DNA of 64,000 nt, taken from Fluctibacter corallii. GTDB taxonomy: Bacteria; Pseudomonadota; Gammaproteobacteria; Enterobacterales; Alteromonadaceae. Positions 38,631-48,084 of this stretch are shown here, piece by piece; the stretch's first letter is position 1, and each line of letters opens with the position of its first letter. The translations under genes and the position numbers were made by a program. The notes beneath the pieces are model-generated. The model had not been told where the DNA came from, did not search any database, and saw only the letters and a program-made list of their open reading frames with translations. The stretch spans positions 75,423-139,422 of the forward strand of contig NZ_JAOWKX010000005.1 in assembly GCF_025751585.1 (NCBI RefSeq), in the 5' to 3' direction.

Positions 38631-40293
38631 ATCGTTACTAAAAAATGCAGCGTTGCACTATTTATTGGGTGCAAGTTTAGCGTTAGGAATCGGCATTGCG
38701 CTGTTTTCAATGCTTGGCCTGTGGTTTATTGGCGCTCTGATGGTTTGGACAGCGTGCGCGCTGGGTATTGTTTCAGCAGCCTATTTTTTTAGTTATGGGC
38801 GATTATTTCGTAAGCGTCATGATGGGCGCATTCCTATTTGGGCAAAAGTTGTATTTCTACCGTTTTTTATTGGCATTCATATTTACAACAGAATTGCTCG
38901 ATTTAAAGATGGAACAGACGCCCTGCACAAAATTACCGATGGCTTGTATTTAGCCCGAAGAATTACTCCTCTCGATATACCGCTACTCATTGAAAAAGAG
39001 ATTGGTGGCATTTTAGACGTAACGGCTGAATTTGATGCGTTGCAGTTTACCGCTTATGAGTTGGAGGTGGATTATTTGAATATCCCTGTTCTTGATCATG
39101 ACGTGCCAAGTGAATCCCAACTAATCAAAGCCCTAAATTGGATACATCAACATCGACGTAAAAATCAGAATGTGATTGTGCATTGTGCGCTAGGAAAAGG
39201 GCGCTCTGGCATAACTGTTCTCGCTTATATGGCAATGATTTCCAAAAATCAGCCCCTTGAAGACGTGGTGGAGTATGTACAGCAACAAAGCGAACGGTTT
39301 AGTCCAAATAAGAAGCAAATGCGCTGGCTAGAACGGTTGCATAGCCAAGAAAAATTAGCATTCGATCAGCATGCTTACCTTATCGTTAACCCTGTGTCTG
39401 GCGGTGGTAAATGGGATCAGTATAAGCTTGAAATATTGAGTGTGCTAGAAGCATACCTAGACGTAACGATACACGAAACAAAGGAAAACGAATCGTTAGA
39501 AGGCGTAGTTAACGATGCAATCAGCCAAGGTGCAAACCTGATTATTGCTGCTGGTGGAGATGGAACATTGACTGCCGTGGCTGAAGCGTTGATAGATAAA
39601 GACATTACCTTTGGGGTAATACCGCTCGGCACGGCAAATGCATTGTGTCAGGTTTTGCTAGGTGCTGAATTTTATACCCAGCCTATCGAAGCCAGCTGTA
39701 AGGCAATTATTGAGGGACACACGCAAACCATTGATGTGGCAAAATGTAACGGTAAACTGTCTTTGCTGATGGTGGGATTGGGCTTTGAGCAACGCATGAT
39801 TGCCTATGCCGACCGTGATGAGAAAAACCACTCTGGTGTTGGCGCATATCTACAAGGGTTTTTTCATGCAGTGGGTGAAAATGAGGCCTTTGAGGCAACC
39901 CTAACATGCGATGATTTACCGTCACAGACCATTAAAACGGTCAGCCTTGTTGCTGCCAATGCAGCCCCGTTTACCAGTGTTTTGGCGCAAGGTGGCGGGA
40001 GACCAGATTTGACAGATGGACAACTCGATTTAACATGGTTAGAGGCGACAGCGCATCCTATTTCAAATATCGCTAATCTTATGGATTTATGGTCAGCAGG
40101 CGCGTCTGAATCGAGTTCGTCTGGTGTAGGTCATCAACGTGCCAAAACAGTCAAAATAGAAACCTCTCCGCCGCAAGACTATGTGATTGATGGAGAGCTT
40201 GTTGGAAAAACCCCCATTACTGTTGAAACGTTACCAGCAAGCTTACGTATTCTGGTATCTAACGACAGTGAAGTATCATTAAAAGAACAATAA
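38620..40293 (+). CDS. Fusion of dual-specificity phosphatase and diacylglycerol/lipid kinase
   Basis: The 557-residue product has three parts. Residues 10-65 form membrane helices. Residues 105-245 are a dual-specificity phosphatase with the CX5R loop HCALGKGRSG and the general-acid Asp region LNIPVLDHDVPSE. Residues 260-555 are a YegS/DAGK-type lipid kinase with VNPVSGGGK, AAGGDGTLTAVAEAL and IPLGTANAL. The ATG at 38620 follows AAGGAA and lies inside the last 11 bases of nhaA. The linked activities suggest turnover of a phospholipid headgroup or phosphoinositide-like lipid; the substrate is unknown. Confidence 0.92.
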   Translation: MAAKSLLKNAALHYLLGASLALGIGIALFSMLGLWFIGALMVWTACALGIVSAAYFFSYGRLFRKRHDGRIPIWAKVVFLPFFIGIHIYNRIARFKDGTDALHKITDGLYLARRITPLDIPLLIEKEIGGILDVTAEFDALQFTAYELEVDYLNIPVLDHDVPSESQLIKALNWIHQHRRKNQNVIVHCALGKGRSGITVLAYMAMISKNQPLEDVVEYVQQQSERFSPNKKQMRWLERLHSQEKLAFDQHAYLIVNPVSGGGKWDQYKLEILSVLEAYLDVTIHETKENESLEGVVNDAISQGANLIIAAGGDGTLTAVAEALIDKDITFGVIPLGTANALCQVLLGAEFYTQPIEASCKAIIEGHTQTIDVAKCNGKLSLLMVGLGFEQRMIAYADRDEKNHSGVGAYLQGFFHAVGENEAFEATLTCDDLPSQTIKTVSLVAANAAPFTSVLAQGGGRPDLTDGQLDLTWLEATAHPISNIANLMDLWSAGASESSSSGVGHQRAKTVKIETSPPQDYVIDGELVGKTPITVETLPASLRILVSNDSEVSLKEQ

Positions 40294-40297
40294 TTTA

Positions 40298-41482
40298 ATG
40301 AAGAAGTTCGGTGCATTTGTGCGGTTATTGATTATTTCTTCAATGACCAAATTGGCAGACCTGTTGGTATCACCTAAAACAACGCTTCCTTGGCTTATTA
40401 CTGCAACGGGCGCGCCGTCGTGGTTAATTCCTATGCTTGTACCTGTTAAGGAGAGCGGCTCGCTGCTACCTCAGTGGATACTAAGAACCACACTCGTGCA
40501 CCAATTTGAGAATCGAATGACTTTTTGGCGGATTGGTATGGCTGTTCAAGGGATAGGGATTGTCTCTCTCGTGCTCAGTGTGTTTTGGAGCGATCCCATG
40601 TGGTTATCAGTCATTTGGATCTTGCTATTGTTCGCAATCGCCTTTGGGCGTTCAATTTGTTCATTAACGATGAAAGATATTCAAGGAAGCAATGTTGAAA
40701 AGGGCCGGCGAGGCCGCCTCGTTGGCGCAGCGTCTTCCATATCGGGTGCACTGACGATAGTGACATCGCTGGCGTTGCTGTGGTTTGGTGATAAAGACAA
40801 CGTATTGGCTGTGAAACTCTTGATTGTTTCGGGTGGGGCACTGTTTCTATTCGCGATGTTACCCTCGCTAGCGATGCAAACTCGTATTGATGATGCTAAA
40901 GAATCGTCTCCGAGGCTTCGGGAGATATTTGCTGTCGTGAGTGAGAATCAGGCTTTACGCTCGCTTATTATTAGTCGCTCTTTATTATTACATTCCGCGC
41001 TCGTTCTGCCTTTTATTGTAGCGCTGTCGGCATCGACGGAGCGCTTTGATTTGCCTATTTTCATGATTTTGTCTGCCATTGCCTCGTTGCTTAGTTCTTA
41101 CGTGTGGGGGGCATTGTCGGACAAAAGTGCCGTGCTGACGCTCAAGATATCGTCTTTTATCTGCGTGATAGCTGCTATGGGAGCTGGTTTTTTAGAAAGC
41201 AATGCCGTGCCGCTGTATGCATATATATGCTTTTTTACCTTAAGTATCGGTCATGCGGGTATTCGTACTGGGCGCAAAACCTATATTCTCGATATTACAG
41301 AAAAGGGTGAAAGGACGACCTACGTCGCCATTGCCAATACCTTGGTTGGTGTAGTGCTACTGCTTTTAGGTGGGGTTTACGCATTACTCGAAAATGCTTT
41401 AGGCTCAATGGTTTTGCTGGTGATGGCTACGGTGTTAGTACTTGGCTTTCTGCACACATTTATGCTTGCACCAGAAAAGTAA
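40298..41482 (+). CDS. Major facilitator superfamily-like transporter
   Basis: A 394-residue protein with about 10-12 hydrophobic segments. There is a charged central loop near residues 190-215, as in MFS transporters. The half-repeat region SICSLTMKDIQGSNVEKGRRGRLVGAASSISG and its counterpart GRKTYILDITEKGERTTYVAIANTLVG both show the loop-and-Arg pattern of MFS. The substrate is unknown. It starts 4 bases after the phosphatase-kinase gene, and nhaA overlaps that gene in turn, so the three form one unit. Confidence 0.82.
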   Translation: MKKFGAFVRLLIISSMTKLADLLVSPKTTLPWLITATGAPSWLIPMLVPVKESGSLLPQWILRTTLVHQFENRMTFWRIGMAVQGIGIVSLVLSVFWSDPMWLSVIWILLLFAIAFGRSICSLTMKDIQGSNVEKGRRGRLVGAASSISGALTIVTSLALLWFGDKDNVLAVKLLIVSGGALFLFAMLPSLAMQTRIDDAKESSPRLREIFAVVSENQALRSLIISRSLLLHSALVLPFIVALSASTERFDLPIFMILSAIASLLSSYVWGALSDKSAVLTLKISSFICVIAAMGAGFLESNAVPLYAYICFFTLSIGHAGIRTGRKTYILDITEKGERTTYVAIANTLVGVVLLLLGGVYALLENALGSMVLLVMATVLVLGFLHTFMLAPEK

Positions 41483-41500
41483 ATGACAGTGTAACATCTC

Positions 41501-42430
41501 TTACACACTTTCGACTTTAGTGGATTCTGCTATCGACCAACCGCATCCGTTACTTTTTCCGGTGTACATTGCTTTGTCAGCTTCGGCAATCAGTTCGTCC
41601 ACGGTTTTACCATGCGTGCCGTACAATGCTGCACCGATGCTAGCACAGGCGTCAATATTGATAATTTTTCCTTCATCAGACTCAACCGCGTAACTATCTT
41701 GAATCATGTCAAATTTGCTGCGTACTAAACATTCTAACTCTTCTACATCTCCGACATTTTTTGCGATCATAACAAATTCGTCTCCGGCATATCGAGATAC
41801 GAAATCAGAACTACGCTTAAATATATTAAGCCGAGCACCAATCGCTTTGAGAATTTGATCGCCAACTAAATGACCATGGTTGTCATTAATCCCTTTAAAT
41901 TTATCTACATCAAAAAATAACAGCGCAAATGGTGTGTTGTATCTTTCACCATCACTGATCATTTCTTTAATACGCTCATCAAAGGCTTCTCGGTTAGGTA
42001 ACATGGTGAGGGGATCACGGCGTACCTTTTCTTCAAGACTTTTGAGTAGTTGGAAACGTTCTCGTGAAAATCGCACACTGCGTTTTAACAAGTTACCCGT
42101 AAGTTCTGATTTTGGGATATAATCTTGTGCTCCTAGTTGAATGGCATCATAACCGATGCTTTCTTCTTCATAGCCTGTTAACACAATGATTGGGTAATCG
42201 CCAGCAAAGCGTTTAACACGAATTAATGTATCAAGCCCGCGACTTTCCTGAAGGTTCATGTCTGAGATAATGACATCAGGTGGCATAATGGTAATGGCTT
42301 TTTCAAGTGCGTCTAAGGTTAAATAGCTTCGTAATTTAAAGTCTTGCATACCTGAATTTGCCATGAGCCGCTTAACAATGTATGCATCTTCCTCGCTGTC
42401 TTCTAAGAGATATATGATAATTTCACGCAT
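41501..42430 (-). CDS. Response regulator with GGDEF domain (diguanylate cyclase)
   Basis: A 309-residue protein. The receiver domain at residues 1-120 has the acidic pair (LLEDSEEDA), phospho-acceptor Asp in VIISDMNLQES (about residue 57) and the Lys near 108. A GGDEF domain follows at about 135-305 with DPLTMLPNREAF, FFDVDKFKGINDNHGH and the active loop RYAGDEF, an accepted variant. The inhibitory I-site RSSD stands exactly five residues before it, so product feedback is expected. It would make cyclic di-GMP when phosphorylated. It overlaps the upstream receiver gene by 8 bases. Confidence 0.95.
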   Translation of the reverse strand: MREIIIYLLEDSEEDAYIVKRLMANSGMQDFKLRSYLTLDALEKAITIMPPDVIISDMNLQESRGLDTLIRVKRFAGDYPIIVLTGYEEESIGYDAIQLGAQDYIPKSELTGNLLKRSVRFSRERFQLLKSLEEKVRRDPLTMLPNREAFDERIKEMISDGERYNTPFALLFFDVDKFKGINDNHGHLVGDQILKAIGARLNIFKRSSDFVSRYAGDEFVMIAKNVGDVEELECLVRSKFDMIQDSYAVESDEGKIINIDACASIGAALYGTHGKTVDELIAEADKAMYTGKSNGCGWSIAESTKVESV

Positions 42431-42845
42431 GTTTTTTTCCTTTTTTAGGAAAACGGCAAAACTTAAACCAATAACTTGTCAGCGTAGCAATGAGTTCATT
42501 CAATTCTTTGGCTGAATCGGGTTTAGTTAGATATGACTTTACACCGAGTTGGTAGGCGGCCTTTACATCACTGTCGCTGCTAGATGTGGTGTAGGTGACT
42601 ATAACCAACTCGTTAACTGAGTCATTCTCATTAAGTATTTCTAACACGTCTAGTCCGCCCAGTTTCGGCATATTTAAGTCAAGTAGAATAACTGAATCTC
42701 TGCAATCATTATTCTCGAGATAGTGAATTAATTCTTGCCCATCATTAAGTACGATAATATTCGTGTCTGGTTTCAATGCGCCACATGCACTTTTAAAAAA
42801 ATAGACATCGTCGGGATCATCTTCCACTAGAATAATCTTAGTCAT
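42423..42845 (-). CDS. Single-domain response regulator (Rcp1-type)
   Basis: A 140-residue stand-alone receiver domain: KIILVEDDPDDVYFFKSACG, phospho-acceptor in VILLDLNMPKLGG (about residue 62), the Thr in YTTSS, and the Lys in SYLTKPDS. The DPDD start is typical of receivers paired with phytochrome-like and PAS-rich kinases. The ATG at 42845 follows GGGAG and lies within the last 8 bases of the kinase gene. It probably relays phosphate between the kinase and the GGDEF protein, or acts as a phosphate sink. Confidence 0.95.
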   Translation of the reverse strand: MTKIILVEDDPDDVYFFKSACGALKPDTNIIVLNDGQELIHYLENNDCRDSVILLDLNMPKLGGLDVLEILNENDSVNELVIVTYTTSSSDSDVKAAYQLGVKSYLTKPDSAKELNELIATLTSYWFKFCRFPKKGKKHA

Positions 42846-45507
42846 CTTTTTCTCCCGGTTGCGGCAACGTAATGACAAATTCGGCACCAATACCCTCTAC
42901 AGGTTGTTGGCAACGAATATCTCCATCGTGTGCTTTGGTAATTTGCCTGCAAATAGTTAAGCCAATTCCTGTTCCAGCTAGATTTTTAGCTGAGTGTAGG
43001 CGATAAAAAGGGTCGAATATTTGTTGAATAAATTTGCTGTCAATGCCAATGCCGTTATCTTTATGATGAAGTATGGCTTCTGCTGTGGTTAATTCTGCTG
43101 AAATATCAATATGGGGTGTGCGCTCTTCAGGGCAGAATTTAATACTGTTGCTGATTAAATTCTGGAATAGCTGAATCATCAAGCTTTCATCGACATACAG
43201 CTCAACATCGGGGCTTTTCACATTAACGACCGTATTGGTATCCTCAATTAAGTACTCCAATTGATCACATGCGCGCTCAATAATGCGGTTTAGCTTAATG
43301 GGATAGATTTGCACATCGGTTGTATAGATACGAGATAAACGCAATATATCCTGAATCATTGTGCGCATTCTGGTTGCTGCACCTTGAAGGCGTGACAATT
43401 CGAATTTCGCATCTTCGTCGTTATCAATCACAGGTGCGAGCCGCGTGCTGAGTGAATCTGAAAATGCGGTAATTTTTCTTAGTGGCTCTTGCAAGTCATG
43501 AGAGGCAACAAAGGCAAACCGCTCTAAGTATTCGTTGGATTGTTTCAGTTGAGCAAGTAGCATCACGTTTTCGGTTATATCAACAAATGTCCCTAGCATG
43601 ACCGCGCCGTATTCTGGGTCAAAATGTCTGATGCTACTGTCAATTGACTTACACCATACCCATTTTCCAGATTTATGTTTTGCGCGGTATTCGATTGCTA
43701 TAAGCGCCCCCTCTTCAGCCTCTTTTACGTTGTTGATATGCTCGGTCACTTTGCTTTGATCATCTGGGTGAATATGACTTGTCAGTTGTTTAGAGTGGGA
43801 AAGGTCGTCAAACGTATAGCCTAAAATATCGGTAAAACGTTTATTAATTTGAATGTATTTGGGCGACGCTATGTCATAAAGATACAGTCCGCACACCGTG
43901 GAATTGATCATTTTGAGTAAGAATTTTTGGTAGCTCTCGAGGGCTTCTTCCCCTTTTTTCTGTTCAGTAATATCAATCGCCGTGCCCACTATTTTTTGCA
44001 CTTTTCCTGCACTGTTGTATATAGGATAAAGGGACGTCTGGTACCAACAGGGTTTTCCTCTTAACGGTATTGTTTCTTGGTAATTAATTGCAGCATTTTG
44101 TTCTACACATTTTGAGTAATTATTGTGTAAATGCTTCACTAATTCAGAAGGTAAGTATGAACCAGCCAATTCGAATAAGGGCTTACCAATAATATTTTTA
44201 ACAGGAACATCCATACGACTCGCTGCCGTTTGGTTAAACTCTGTGAAAACAAAATCGTAGAGTAGGGTAGGGTCAGGCTGATCGTGAATCACATCAATCA
44301 CCCATATCGCATGGTTCGCCCCCTCGTAAATGGTGTTTAAAAATTCGGTTTTTTCTGCCACTTTTTGTTTTAGGAGCTTACTTTCTTGAATGTAACGTAA
44401 TGAACCTGACATGGTGATAGGCTCGTGCTTTTCGTTCATAATACTGTTGCCGATAACATTGAACCAACCGTATTCACCTAGCTTGTTTCTGCCCAAGTAT
44501 TCAACAGATAGCTTTTCCCCTGTTCTAAAGTGCGTGTCGAGTGCTTCCGCAATGATGTCTTTGTAATCTGGGTGAATGTGAGATTTCCACTTCTCAATAC
44601 TGGGCTGTTCACTGATATTGAACCCAATCATTTTCGCAAATGAGGGGGACCAAAACATACTGTTATCTTTGATATGCCATTCCCATATTCCGTCATCGGT
44701 TGCATTTATTGCACGTTCAAGCTGTCTGTGGGATTCAAGTAACTCTCGTTTAATTTGGCGATATTCCGTTAAGTTTTTTAGTGTAATAATCGTCGTGGGT
44801 GTATCGTTATATCGTTCTCTTACCATGGTCATTTCTGTGGGTATGATGTCACCGTTTCCACATTTAACCTGAACAAGGATTTGTTTTTTAAATTGAGTTT
44901 GTGATTCAAGTTCTGAATTTGCACTGCCCGTAACTTCAGAGGCAAAAATATCGAACATATTTTTTTCGAGTAGCGCGTCTTTCGTATAGCCAAATTCTTC
45001 AAGAAAGAACTTGGTAGAAACCAAGAATTTATTTTCTTTACCCACTATCGCAGCACTGATTGGTAGGCTGTCCAACATAAAGTTAGCTAAGTCTTGCTCT
45101 TCAATTTTTGCCATTAATTTCGCTCTATTCAATGACGCCTCATCGAGTTCGCGCTTAATTCCCTCATATTGGCTAGGCGAGGGAAGCATAATCGCGTTTG
45201 GTAAAATACGAAAAACATACACTGCGGTAATGAATGAAACGACTGCTGTTGCAAGCTTTGCTAATCCGTGCGCACCGTACACGCCTTGCCATACTGTATA
45301 AATCCCAAAAAGGTGGGTAATGCCGCATAGTAAAATAAATGCAGAGAATAAAAACAGCACACGGCTGTTGCCAATATCAGGACGCTTGTGGGAAAAAATC
45401 AAAATCGCGACCGGAATAGAAAAATAAGATGCCGCGATAACAAAATCGGAGAGCACATTTGTCCATAGTATATGAGGCTGCCACAAATAACAGTGACCGT
45501 GGGGCAT
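42838..45507 (-). CDS. Ethylene-receptor-like hybrid sensor: EBD - PAS x4 - histidine kinase
   Basis: An 889-residue membrane histidine kinase. Three N-terminal helices (about residues 15-110) match the ethylene-binding domain. Asp21, Tyr28, Ile31, Pro32, Ile58, Cys61 and His65 correspond, with a constant offset of 4, to ETR1 Asp25, Tyr32, Ile35, Pro36, Ile62, Cys65 and His69, the copper/ethylene site. Four PAS domains follow (about 150-265, 280-395, 405-530, 540-655). The HisKA has the phospho-acceptor in FVASHDLQEPLRK and the ATPase has DNGIGID and GTGIGLTICR. The ATG at 45507 is chosen because AAGAGG lies 8 bases upstream; an ATG at 45549 has no such site. It leads an overlapping three-gene operon. 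Confidence 0.9.
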   Translation of the reverse strand: MPHGHCYLWQPHILWTNVLSDFVIAASYFSIPVAILIFSHKRPDIGNSRVLFLFSAFILLCGITHLFGIYTVWQGVYGAHGLAKLATAVVSFITAVYVFRILPNAIMLPSPSQYEGIKRELDEASLNRAKLMAKIEEQDLANFMLDSLPISAAIVGKENKFLVSTKFFLEEFGYTKDALLEKNMFDIFASEVTGSANSELESQTQFKKQILVQVKCGNGDIIPTEMTMVRERYNDTPTTIITLKNLTEYRQIKRELLESHRQLERAINATDDGIWEWHIKDNSMFWSPSFAKMIGFNISEQPSIEKWKSHIHPDYKDIIAEALDTHFRTGEKLSVEYLGRNKLGEYGWFNVIGNSIMNEKHEPITMSGSLRYIQESKLLKQKVAEKTEFLNTIYEGANHAIWVIDVIHDQPDPTLLYDFVFTEFNQTAASRMDVPVKNIIGKPLFELAGSYLPSELVKHLHNNYSKCVEQNAAINYQETIPLRGKPCWYQTSLYPIYNSAGKVQKIVGTAIDITEQKKGEEALESYQKFLLKMINSTVCGLYLYDIASPKYIQINKRFTDILGYTFDDLSHSKQLTSHIHPDDQSKVTEHINNVKEAEEGALIAIEYRAKHKSGKWVWCKSIDSSIRHFDPEYGAVMLGTFVDITENVMLLAQLKQSNEYLERFAFVASHDLQEPLRKITAFSDSLSTRLAPVIDNDEDAKFELSRLQGAATRMRTMIQDILRLSRIYTTDVQIYPIKLNRIIERACDQLEYLIEDTNTVVNVKSPDVELYVDESLMIQLFQNLISNSIKFCPEERTPHIDISAELTTAEAILHHKDNGIGIDSKFIQQIFDPFYRLHSAKNLAGTGIGLTICRQITKAHDGDIRCQQPVEGIGAEFVITLPQPGEKDD

Positions 45508-45765
45508 GTAATCGCCTCTTAAAAAAGAGGTCAATAGGCTTTCTTCCATTTTCTTACTACACCGTTAAGGGACGTAACTTAAAAGATAGCAGTGTTTGGA
45601 AAATCAACAGCGAAACCGTTAAATTTCACACTCTTGCGTGCGAATTATCTAATGTTTTACGTTAGACTAGGCCGTGTATGAAATCGATATAATCTATTCG
45701 TGCCACGAAAGCGCGTTCTAGAGATTGAAAAACACCCTTATACGAATTTGGGGGAGGGAGAGTGT

Positions 45766-46170
45766 ATGAAAATTGAAGTATCACTGAGTGACGGGCAAAA
45801 ATTAGAAGCAAAGTTTGGCGATTTTGTAGTAACTAGTGATCAAAATAAAACGGTTGGGGGAGACGAGTCGCACCCAGAGCCTTTTGATTATTTTTTGGTA
45901 AGTTTGCCTTTGTGCGCAGGTTTCTTTGCAAGAAAATTTTGCGAGGAAAGAGGAATTTCAACGGAAGGCCTTAAGATTACGCAATCACATACGTCTGATG
46001 AAGCTGATAAGTATAAAAAGCATTTTGTTTTAGATGTCGCTCTTCCGCCTACCTTTCCTGAAAAGTATAAAAAAGCCATTATCGCTGCGGTCAATACGTG
46101 TAGTGTTAAGCGAGTAATCCAGGCACAACCTGAGTTTGAAGTGAATGTACGCGTTCAATCTCAGGACTAA
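45766..46170 (+). CDS. OsmC-like peroxiredoxin-fold protein (YhfA-type)
   Basis: A 134-residue OsmC-superfamily protein. The two family cysteines are visible: one in SLPLCAGFFARKFC (about residue 49) and one in VNTCSVKRVI (about 109). These proteins reduce organic hydroperoxides or handle thiol stress. The ATG at 45766 is preceded by GGGAGAG, which rules against the longer open frame. The gene is alone, convergent with the dUTPase gene. Confidence 0.88.
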   Translation: MKIEVSLSDGQKLEAKFGDFVVTSDQNKTVGGDESHPEPFDYFLVSLPLCAGFFARKFCEERGISTEGLKITQSHTSDEADKYKKHFVLDVALPPTFPEKYKKAIIAAVNTCSVKRVIQAQPEFEVNVRVQSQD

Positions 46171-46183
46171 ATCAATGAAATTA

Positions 46184-46207
46184 AGGCGTTCCAATAGCAA
46201 GAACGCC
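46184..46207. terminator. Hairpin between convergent genes
   Basis: GGCGTTC / GAACGCC stem, one more A-T pair outside, 9-base loop. T-rich only in the leftward direction, so it mainly serves the OsmC-side or dUTPase-side transcript weakly in either direction. Confidence 0.5.
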
Positions 46208-46230
46208 TAACTAAATAGGAATCGCTTTGT

Positions 46231-46884
46231 TTATTTTGGGTATCGAGCACTTAGTCCATGATATACTTTATCAGCGTAGTCTTTGTCATTAATATCAAGC
46301 TCACTCAGCACCTCAACCAAATGTTCGTTGTCTTCTCTGCCATGCCACACTTTGATGTAGCTTCCTTCTTTATACCCGTTGTCTTGACGGAAAAAATTCA
46401 ATACGTTTTTACCGACATATTGCCTGAATAACTCATCTGAGCTGAGGTCTGCCTGTTCAACTATATGCACAAATAAAGGGACATCAAAACGGCGCGCTGC
46501 ACAGAGACCCGCCAGCAGTTGCAAGTTATCTACAATGTCGGCCTCGCGGAAGGCGTAGGGTTTGCCATCAAAGGTCACTTCAGCGTATTGGCTCGAGAGT
46601 TGTTCGGCTATTTGGTTGGCAGATTGGTTTAAATCACCATCGAAATCAATAATGATAGCGCTTAGCGCAAAGTGCCAAATATCAACAAGTTCCATTTGCA
46701 ACTGAGGAAGATCTTTAGATTGCGCTTTCCACCACTTCCATCCGTGATGTTCAATGCCTTCCACCGACTCAATCATTGCTGCTCGAAGATAATTATATCC
46801 AGCAGTAAGCCACTCAGAATTGACTTTTTTATTCATATTATCCTGAAGTGTGAGCATGGTCAGAAGTTGTGAAGACGATAGCAT
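46231..46884 (-). CDS. Dimeric dUTP diphosphatase (MazG-like all-alpha)
   Basis: A 217-residue protein of the all-alpha dimeric dUTPase family: EWLTAGYNYLRAAMIESVEGIEHHGWKWWK, then QLQMELVDIWHFALSAII, which supplies the metal-binding Glu and Asp. It would hydrolyse dUTP to dUMP, following dCTP deaminase (dcd at 23519), and keep uracil out of DNA. The ATG at 46884 is preceded by GGGAA at about 10 bases. A later Met (46857) has no ribosome site, and the frame stays open upstream to 46953. Confidence 0.88.
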   Translation of the reverse strand: MLSSSQLLTMLTLQDNMNKKVNSEWLTAGYNYLRAAMIESVEGIEHHGWKWWKAQSKDLPQLQMELVDIWHFALSAIIIDFDGDLNQSANQIAEQLSSQYAEVTFDGKPYAFREADIVDNLQLLAGLCAARRFDVPLFVHIVEQADLSSDELFRQYVGKNVLNFFRQDNGYKEGSYIKVWHGREDNEHLVEVLSELDINDKDYADKVYHGLSARYPK

Positions 46885-47209
46885 GTAAGATTTTCCCGAT
46901 ATGTATAAACGGGCGCTAGTGTAAAATAAAATGCGTCGGACGCAAACTAGCATATTGCATTAAAATACAATGCCCGCAACGTATGTGTTTCACATATATG
47001 CACTTTGGATACTATTTGCACAACCTCATTCGAAGGGCTTGGTTTTCACGATAAAGTAAGGTCAACTTGCGATAAATCGCCACCAAACAGCCGCATTCCT
47101 CGTTAAACTATTTTAGTTTTGTAAATAGTATGAGTTGTATGTCATGTCATCAACTCGCATGGGTAATGTGTTTCTTGGGTTTACGTCTGGTAATGGCAAG
47201 GATGAAGGG
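46885..47209. other. Intergenic region with small palindromes
   Basis: No gene or RNA gene seen. It holds TATGTG-TTT-CACATA (46982-46996) and GCATT-n7-AATGC just before it. The open frame of the TonB-like gene extends to 47135 but is probably not translated there. Confidence 0.35.
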
Positions 47210-48079
47210 ATGGCAATTAAAAAGCCGCATAGCAGTTTCGTATTCATAGGTGCTGGGCTCTTTGCCGTCTTATCTTTTTTGGCACAAGACGGAATAGAAA
47301 CACGTTTATATTACCTGACTGACAGCCAAAACAAGTCTGCGTTTATAGATGATGAAGGACGAGCTGAAGTGCTTCTAGACACTTCAATGCCATTGTCATT
47401 TGCTAAAGATGCTGCACCTTTGGCAGGGCACACATTAGATGCACTGAAGGGGACTAATCACGTTTCCTCAATGCAAGCCGCTTCATGGGTTGAGACGGTG
47501 CAGCGCAAGGCGTTTAGCCAGCACTCCAAACAAGCCTCAGAGCAACCTACAGAGCGCTTAAATAGCAAGAAACTGATAGCAAAATTAAAGCCACCACCTG
47601 AAAAGCTAACGACTAACGCTAGACAAACACCTCTTAAAACCGCAGACATAAATCATCAGATGCATTCAACACCAGTGAGGTTAACAAATCACCGTGTTGG
47701 AGATAAGTTTTTAGCAGTGGATAGTGCAAATGTCTTGGTTTCAACTGACAAACAACATTTACTCAGTGAGCAAAAGTCTGACTTGGTGGAAAAGCGTATT
47801 ACACCCGTAAGGTTGGAGGGTAAATTGCCCAGATACCCACGCAGAGCATTACGCAGGGGAGAAGAGGCAGATATTGTTGTTACCTTTGACGTATCTGTTG
47901 GGGGAGAAGTGGAAAAGATCAATTTTGAAACCGAAGGAAATAAACAGTTTCAGCGAGCGATAGTGAGGGCATTAAAGAAATGGCGTTACGTGCCCGGAAC
48001 CAAAAATGGTCAGGTTGTGCCGATGAAGGTAAGCAAAAAATTTAAGTTTCTTATACCAGAAGACGTGGCTAATTCTTAG
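47210..48079 (+). CDS. TonB C-terminal domain protein, single membrane anchor
   Basis: A 289-residue protein: a basic N-terminus and one membrane helix (about residues 8-26), a long linker rich in Gln/Ser/Lys, and a C-terminal TonB-like domain (about residues 205-285). The domain shows LEGKLPRYPRRALRRGEEADIVVTFDVSVGGEVEKI, then FQRAIVRALKKWRYVPGTKNGQVV. Without ExbB/ExbD next to it the partner is unknown. The ATG at 47210 has AAGGA 7 bases upstream and places positive charges just before the helix, so it is preferred over 47144 and 47135. Confidence 0.85.
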   Translation: MAIKKPHSSFVFIGAGLFAVLSFLAQDGIETRLYYLTDSQNKSAFIDDEGRAEVLLDTSMPLSFAKDAAPLAGHTLDALKGTNHVSSMQAASWVETVQRKAFSQHSKQASEQPTERLNSKKLIAKLKPPPEKLTTNARQTPLKTADINHQMHSTPVRLTNHRVGDKFLAVDSANVLVSTDKQHLLSEQKSDLVEKRITPVRLEGKLPRYPRRALRRGEEADIVVTFDVSVGGEVEKINFETEGNKQFQRAIVRALKKWRYVPGTKNGQVVPMKVSKKFKFLIPEDVANS

Positions 48080-48084
48080 TATCG

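Noticed and set aside
42845..42890. N-terminal extension of the receiver protein (MVPNLSLRCRNREKK)
   Set aside because: It lies inside the kinase gene in another frame, and the ATG at 42845 has the ribosome site and the family N-terminus.
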